The position numbers and the translations under genes were made by a program. The notes beneath the pieces were generated by a model. It had not been told where the DNA came from. It worked only from the letters and a program-made list of their open reading frames with translations, and did not search any database. DNA of 21,434 nt. Origin: WJLY01 sp964399265 (GTDB taxonomy: Bacteria > Joyebacterota > Joyebacteria > Joyebacterales > Joyebacteraceae). The stretch spans positions 1-21,434 of the forward strand of contig CAYNQF010000038.1 of NCBI GenBank assembly GCA_964399265.1. Reading direction: 5' to 3'. Below, in pieces: positions 17,848 to 21,434 of this stretch (positions within the stretch are counted from its first letter, which is position 1; each line of letters starts with the position of its first letter).

Positions 17848-19744
17848 GTCTTCCCCTGAATCCGATTCTCAACTCGACCACTCCGGCTCCGGACTTTCTC
17901 TGAATGTCGAATCCCATCTTCTCGAAGAGGTGCAGCATCGGCGCGTTCTCGAAGAGCACCTCCGCGGTGAATCCCAGCAGTCCCTGTCTCTGAGCGAGCT
18001 GGGTGAGGTAGCTCAGAAGCTCGGTGCCCACCCCCTGGCTCTGGTACTCGTCGCGGACGACGAGCGCGACCTCCGCGGTGTGGCTCGTTTCGTCGATCCC
18101 GTACTGCCCGACGCCAACGATCTCCTCCATCTCATCCTGCTTCCTGACCGCCAGGATGACCATCTCCCTCGTGTAGTCGATGATGACGAACTCCTGCAGC
18201 CTCTCGTGCGGCATGTCGGTCCGGCTCGAGATGAACCGCCTGCGGATGCTCTGGTCGGAGAGGGAGTAGAAGAAGTCCTTCAGGAGAGGCTCGTCGCTGA
18301 TCTTGACCGGGCGGAGCATGATGTCGAGTCCGGTCCGCGTCGTTCTGTAGGTCTCGAACTCCTCGGGGTACTCGCCCCGTTTGCCGGCTATGAACGCCTG
18401 GTCTTTGTAGACCATCGAGCGCCGCTTCGCCTCGCTGATCAGCCACGAACGGAACTTGGGGTGGGCGATCGCTATCAGCTCCATGGCCCGCTCGCGGATG
18501 TTCTTGCCGTGAAGATAGGCTATGCCGAACTCGGTGATGACGTAGTGCATGTCTCCGCGGATGAGCGTGACGCCGGCGCCCTCGTCCAGTACGGGGACGA
18601 TCCTCGAGATCGTGTCGTCAACGGCGGTGGAGGGGAGGGCGAGTATGGTGCGGCCGCCGGGCGCCAGGACCGCGCCCCGCATGAAGTCCGCCTGACCCCC
18701 GACGCCGCTGTAGAACTCCTGCCCGAGCGAGACCGCCGTAGCCTGACCCGTTAGGTCTATCTGCAATGCGGAGTTGATGGCGATCATGTTCTCGATCTGG
18801 GAGATCGTGATCGGGCTGTTCGTGTAGCCGATCTCACGAAACGCCACGGCGGGATTGTCGTGGAGAAAGTCGTACGTCTCCTTCTTGCCCATGCAGAACG
18901 TGGCGACCGCCTTGCCGCGGTCGATGCTCTTCCTCGAGTTGTCGATCACGCCCTTCCGCATCAGGTCGGCCACGCCGTCGCTAAGGAGCTCCGTGTGGAC
19001 GCCCAGGTGCTTCTTGTCCGAGAGCGCGTCCAGAATGGCGTTGGGGAGGCTTCCGTAGCCGACCTGGATAGTATCGCCGTCCTGGATGATGCGGGACACG
19101 TACTCGCCGATGCGCTGGGCGATCTCGCCCGGGACGGTCGACTCGTACTCGAGGAGAGGCTCGTCGTGGTGTATCACGTAATCGACGTCGCTGATGTGGA
19201 CGAACGCGTCTCCGTGGACGCGGGGCATGTATGAGTTGGTCTGCGCGATCACGATGGTCGCGGCCTCCGCGGCGGCCTTCGTGATGTCGACGGACACGCC
19301 GAGGCTCATGAACCCGTGCTCGTCGGGCAGGGACGTCTGTATCAGAGCGACGTCGACACTGACGCGGCCCGTGCGGAACAGGTCAGGCACCTGCGACAGA
19401 AAGACGGGGGAGTAGTCTGCCAGGCCCTCGTTCACCGCCTCGCGCGTGCTCGCGCTCACGAAGAACGAGTTGTGCCGGAAGTTGTACTCGAATTTGGCGT
19501 CGGCGTACGGTGCCACGCCGAGCGTCCACACGTGCACGACCTCGGCGTCGCTGAACGCCTTAGGGTGGGACTCCACGAAATCGACGAGCGACTTGACGAG
19601 AAACTGGGGCTCGCCGCAGCCCGTGCTTATGAATATCGTGTGTCCCCGGTGGATGTTGGCGAAGATGGTGTCGTGGTCGGCGAACTTCTCGGGATACTGC
19701 CCGCGGAGCGCGTCGAGCGCGCTCCTGCACGCGCCCATGTCCAT
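17828..19744 (-). CDS. CoA-transferase/acetyl-CoA hydrolase fused to GNAT acetyltransferase
   Basis: The first 470 residues form a family-I CoA-transferase of the acetyl-CoA hydrolase/4-hydroxybutyrate CoA-transferase type: IQVGYGSLPNAILDAL, then HTELLSDG with probable catalytic Glu252, YSGVGGQADFMRGA and ITEFGIAYLHGKN. Residues about 476-630 are a GNAT N-acetyltransferase: IMLRPVKISDE at its start, acetyl-CoA loop RDEYQSQGVGTEL (Q568-x-x-G571-x-G573) and NAPMLHLFEKMGF. The start at ATG 19744 gives 638 residues and has GGGGAGG 6 nt upstream (plus-strand 19751-19757); a longer frame to 19852 has no support. It is the first gene of a three-gene overlapping operon. The transferase probably moves CoA between acetate and other acids; the GNAT may acetylate a protein or small molecule, target unknown. 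Confidence 0.9.
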   Translation of the reverse strand: MDMGACRSALDALRGQYPEKFADHDTIFANIHRGHTIFISTGCGEPQFLVKSLVDFVESHPKAFSDAEVVHVWTLGVAPYADAKFEYNFRHNSFFVSASTREAVNEGLADYSPVFLSQVPDLFRTGRVSVDVALIQTSLPDEHGFMSLGVSVDITKAAAEAATIVIAQTNSYMPRVHGDAFVHISDVDYVIHHDEPLLEYESTVPGEIAQRIGEYVSRIIQDGDTIQVGYGSLPNAILDALSDKKHLGVHTELLSDGVADLMRKGVIDNSRKSIDRGKAVATFCMGKKETYDFLHDNPAVAFREIGYTNSPITISQIENMIAINSALQIDLTGQATAVSLGQEFYSGVGGQADFMRGAVLAPGGRTILALPSTAVDDTISRIVPVLDEGAGVTLIRGDMHYVITEFGIAYLHGKNIRERAMELIAIAHPKFRSWLISEAKRRSMVYKDQAFIAGKRGEYPEEFETYRTTRTGLDIMLRPVKISDEPLLKDFFYSLSDQSIRRRFISSRTDMPHERLQEFVIIDYTREMVILAVRKQDEMEEIVGVGQYGIDETSHTAEVALVVRDEYQSQGVGTELLSYLTQLAQRQGLLGFTAEVLFENAPMLHLFEKMGFDIQRKSGAGVVELRIGFRGRHEARRS

Positions 19745-19790
19745 CTGAAGCCTCCCCGAATGGCCGCTCAGTAATTCTTCACAACACTGG

Positions 19791-19819
19791 ATACTCTCGC
19801 GCATCGGTCCCGATGTCAA
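19791..19819 (-). promoter_or_regulatory. Possible weak promoter for the minus-strand operon
   Basis: On the minus strand TTGACA lies at 19819-19814. At 17 bp spacing the -10 would be GAGTAT (19796-19791, only 3 of 6); TATCCA lies 3 nt further on. The perfect -35 and its position 47 nt upstream of the ribosome binding site and start at 19744 make it plausible, but the -10 is poor. Confidence 0.4.
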
Positions 19820-19860
19820 CGGAAATGGCCGCTTCGTCGCGAAAAGCCCCAAGAAAGCGT

Positions 19861-19889
19861 TTGACAGTCGACTCAGGAATCTCTATGAT
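19861..19889 (+). promoter_or_regulatory. Strong sigma70-type promoter for rpsU
   Basis: TTGACA (19861-19866, perfect) and TATGAT (19884-19889, 5 of 6) are separated by 17 bp. The predicted transcription start is about 19896, giving a leader of about 115 nt before rpsU. It is divergent from the acyl-CoA operon. Confidence 0.88.
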
Positions 19890-19895
19890 TACAGG

Positions 19896-20010
19896 TCTGT
19901 ACGTAACGTGTCGTAGAAGATCCCGCTGGGACGGGCCGGTCGAGGCCCGGTCCGGACGCGGGTTAGTACGTCTGCACGCCGTGACCGGCCACCTAAGGGG
20001 GTGACGCCGA
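19896..20010 (+). promoter_or_regulatory. Structured 5' leader of rpsU with two competing helices
   Basis: Helix A: GGAC+GGGCC (19929-19937) pairs with GGCCC+GTCC (19944-19948 and 19950-19953; G19949 bulged), loop GGTCGA. Helix B: GGCCGGTC (19934-19941) is perfectly complementary to GACCGGCC (19983-19990), just before the Shine-Dalgarno AAGGGGGTGA (about 19994-20003). The two helices share bases and cannot coexist. This may be autoregulatory; it was found by eye in a GC-rich stretch, so chance is possible. No gene is seen in 19890-20010. Confidence 0.4.
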
Positions 20011-20220
20011 GTGCCGGGAGTCCGAGTCAAGGAAGGCGAGTCCTTCGAGAGGGCGCTTCGCAGGTTCAAGAAGCGCTGCGAGAAGGCAGGGGTCCTTTCC
20101 GATCTTCGCAAGCACGCTCACTTCGAGAAGCCGAGCGAGCGCAAGAAGCGGAAGAGGAGCGCCGCCAAGCGCAAGCTCCGCAAGCTCAAGATCAAGCAGC
20201 TCAAGCGCAAGAAGAGATAA
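20011..20220 (+). CDS. rpsU: Small ribosomal subunit protein bS21
   Basis: The 69-residue, very basic protein of the 30S platform begins MPGVRVKEGESFERALRRFK, continues KRCEKAGVLSDLRKHAHFEKPSERKKRKR, and ends in a Lys/Arg-rich tail, the complete S21 pattern. The start is GTG 20011, with AAGGGGGTGA (about 19994-20003) as ribosome binding site. It is expressed from the promoter at 19861 and followed 27 nt later by a YqeY gene, a widespread rpsU-yqeY pairing. bS21 contacts the anti-Shine-Dalgarno end of 16S rRNA. Confidence 0.97.
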   Translation: MPGVRVKEGESFERALRRFKKRCEKAGVLSDLRKHAHFEKPSERKKRKRSAAKRKLRKLKIKQLKRKKR

Positions 20221-20247
20221 CCCTGATCCAGTTCGAGGGATGCCGGG

Positions 20248-20700
20248 ATGACCGTCCTGGACCGTCTCGAGCGTGACATGGTGGAGGCCGCGAAGGCGCG
20301 GGAGAACGCGCGCCTGAGCGCGATCCGCTTCGCACGCTCCGAGCTGACGAATCGGCGCATCGAACTCGGCAGAGACCTGAAGGATGAGGACGCTGTCGAG
20401 GTCCTGACGCGCATCGCGAAGCGCCACCGCGAGTCGATCGACCAGTTCGCCGCGGCCGGCCGGGACGATCTCGTCGCGCGCGAGAGCGCTCAGCTCGTCG
20501 TGATAGAGAGCTACCTGCCCGATCAGTTGGGCGAGGACGAACTGATTGCCATCGTGGACGAGGCGATCGCCGAGACGGGAGCCTCGTCCATGAAGGACCT
20601 TGGAACGGTGATGAAGGCGGTCATGCCGAAGGTCAAGGGAAGGGCCGACGGTGGAGCCGTGCGAACCGCTGTGCAGGAGAAGCTCGGCAGGGCCGGATAG
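20248..20700 (+). CDS. yqeY: YqeY/GatB-domain protein
   Basis: The 150-residue protein has the YqeY family pattern: TVLDRLERDMVEAAKAREN, LSAIRFARSELTNRRIEL, the RIAKRHRESIDQF motif, ESYLPDQLGEDEL, and a C-terminal GTVMKAVMPKVKGRADGGAV like the tail domain of GatB. In GatB/GatE such domains bind tRNA, so tRNA interaction is inferred; the precise role of stand-alone YqeY is not settled. ATG 20248 is preceded by GAGGGA (20235-20240). It is downstream of rpsU in the same transcript, a conserved neighbourhood. Confidence 0.93.
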   Translation: MTVLDRLERDMVEAAKARENARLSAIRFARSELTNRRIELGRDLKDEDAVEVLTRIAKRHRESIDQFAAAGRDDLVARESAQLVVIESYLPDQLGEDELIAIVDEAIAETGASSMKDLGTVMKAVMPKVKGRADGGAVRTAVQEKLGRAG

Positions 20701-20742
20701 CGACGCAGGGTTTCGGTGCTGCCGATCAGGACGGAGGTGCGG

Positions 20743-21434
20743 ATGAAGTTCAGGAAGCTCTACGAAGCGGCGATAGCGCACGGCAAGGCGGTGGATCCGA
20801 GGGGCGAGGAGCGAGTCCAGAAGGCGCTGGATAGGGCGCGCAAGGAGTACGAGGACCTGCCGGAGGCGGAGAAGGAGCGTTTCGACAAGGAGCGGCTGAC
20901 CAACCCGTACTCCGATTCCAGAATGCTCTACGGCAGCGACGACATCGAGATCAAGAGCGCACTCGTGGGCATCGACATGGAGATCGGCGAGGTGGTGCTT
21001 GCCGACAGGCTCCGCGAGAAGGGCCGCGAGATCGACCTCATCTGGGCGCACCATCCGGAGGGCCCGGCGCTCGCCAACCTGGGCGGCGTCATGGCCATGC
21101 AGGCCGACATCCTCCACATGTTCGGGGTCCCCATCAACATCGCGGAGGGCATGCTCGAGCCCAGGATCAAGGAGGTCGAGAGGCGCGTGCTTCCCACGAA
21201 CCACATGCGCGCCGTCGACGCGGCCGAACTGCTGGACATTCCGATGATGTGCACTCACACGCCCGCCGACAACTGCGTGGCGACATATCTGCAGAGCATG
21301 TTCGATGAAGAGCACCCTGAGACCGTCTGTGATGTGATAGACCTTCTGCGCTCCATACCGGAGTACGCGGCCGCCGAGAAGCACGGAATGGCCCTGAAGG
21401 TCTTCGCCGGAAGCAAGAAGCGAAGCGCCGGCCG
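20743..21434 (+). CDS. NIF3-family (NGG1p-interacting factor 3-like) protein, 3' end beyond window
   Basis: The frame opens at ATG 20743 with GGAGGT (20733-20738) upstream and stays open to the window end, giving 230 visible residues without a stop. The N-terminal region (KFRKLYEAAIAHGKAVDPRG) and FDKERLTNPYSDSRMLYG match the long NIF3 subfamily. WAHHPEGPAL (His-His at 103-104) and CTHTPADN (170-177) are probable metal ligands of this GTP-cyclohydrolase-I-type-2-like fold. VERRVLPTNHMRAVDAAELLDIP is also characteristic. Function is unsettled for the family; a metal-dependent hydrolase role is often suggested. It lies 42 nt after yqeY and is probably in the same operon as rpsU. Confidence 0.88.
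   Translation, partial: MKFRKLYEAAIAHGKAVDPRGEERVQKALDRARKEYEDLPEAEKERFDKERLTNPYSDSRMLYGSDDIEIKSALVGIDMEIGEVVLADRLREKGREIDLIWAHHPEGPALANLGGVMAMQADILHMFGVPINIAEGMLEPRIKEVERRVLPTNHMRAVDAAELLDIPMMCTHTPADNCVATYLQSMFDEEHPETVCDVIDLLRSIPEYAAAEKHGMALKVFAGSKKRSAG

Noticed and set aside
17765..18754. Plus-strand open frame over the CoA-transferase-GNAT gene
   Set aside because: Shadow frame; the minus strand carries clear CoA-transferase and GNAT motifs there.

Overview
This is a GC-rich bacterial window packed with mostly housekeeping genes. It has no phage, IS element or CRISPR array. The lipoprotein-like TPR protein, the DUF5683-like protein, the ADP-forming acyl-CoA synthetase and selenocysteine use suggest an uncultivated, probably anaerobic or fermentative Gram-negative-type lineage (FCB-group-like). 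That placement is inference. A run of 10 Ns with odd flanking sequence inside dnaK suggests a draft or metagenome-derived scaffold.

Left block (1-8553, + strand): the 3' part of a TPR repeat protein, then glmM and glmS (amino-sugar and cell-wall precursor supply). Next come selD (selenophosphate synthetase) and the gene for tRNA-Sec. A PP-loop tRNA-thiolation-like enzyme, a small DUF5683-like membrane protein and signal peptidase I follow, and the block closes at a strong intrinsic terminator. SelD is itself a selenoprotein: its true start is GTG 5027, and an in-frame UGA at 5078-5080 is followed by a SECIS-like hairpin. A conventional gene call begins downstream of that UGA and loses the catalytic residue.

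Middle block (8558-14566, + strand): a consensus-like sigma70 promoter and a CIRCE operator control hrcA-grpE-dnaK-dnaJ-rsmE, the HrcA-type heat-shock operon. dnaK carries an in-frame 162-nt interruption (the N run, unrelated sequence and an imperfect duplicate of 31 nt) that is most likely an assembly fault.

Right-centre block (19744 down to 14632, - strand): a three-gene overlapping operon. In transcription order it encodes a CoA-transferase/acetyl-CoA hydrolase fused to a GNAT acetyltransferase, an ADP-forming acyl-CoA synthetase, and a P-loop/DRTGG protein resembling the detached regulatory part of phosphotransacetylase. It ends in an intrinsic terminator facing rsmE. Together these look like an acyl-CoA/acetate energy-conservation module with possible built-in protein acetylation.

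Right block (19861-end, + strand): a good sigma70 promoter, a structured leader of about 115 nt, rpsU (bS21), a YqeY/GatB-like gene, and the 5' part of a NIF3-family gene that runs off the window.
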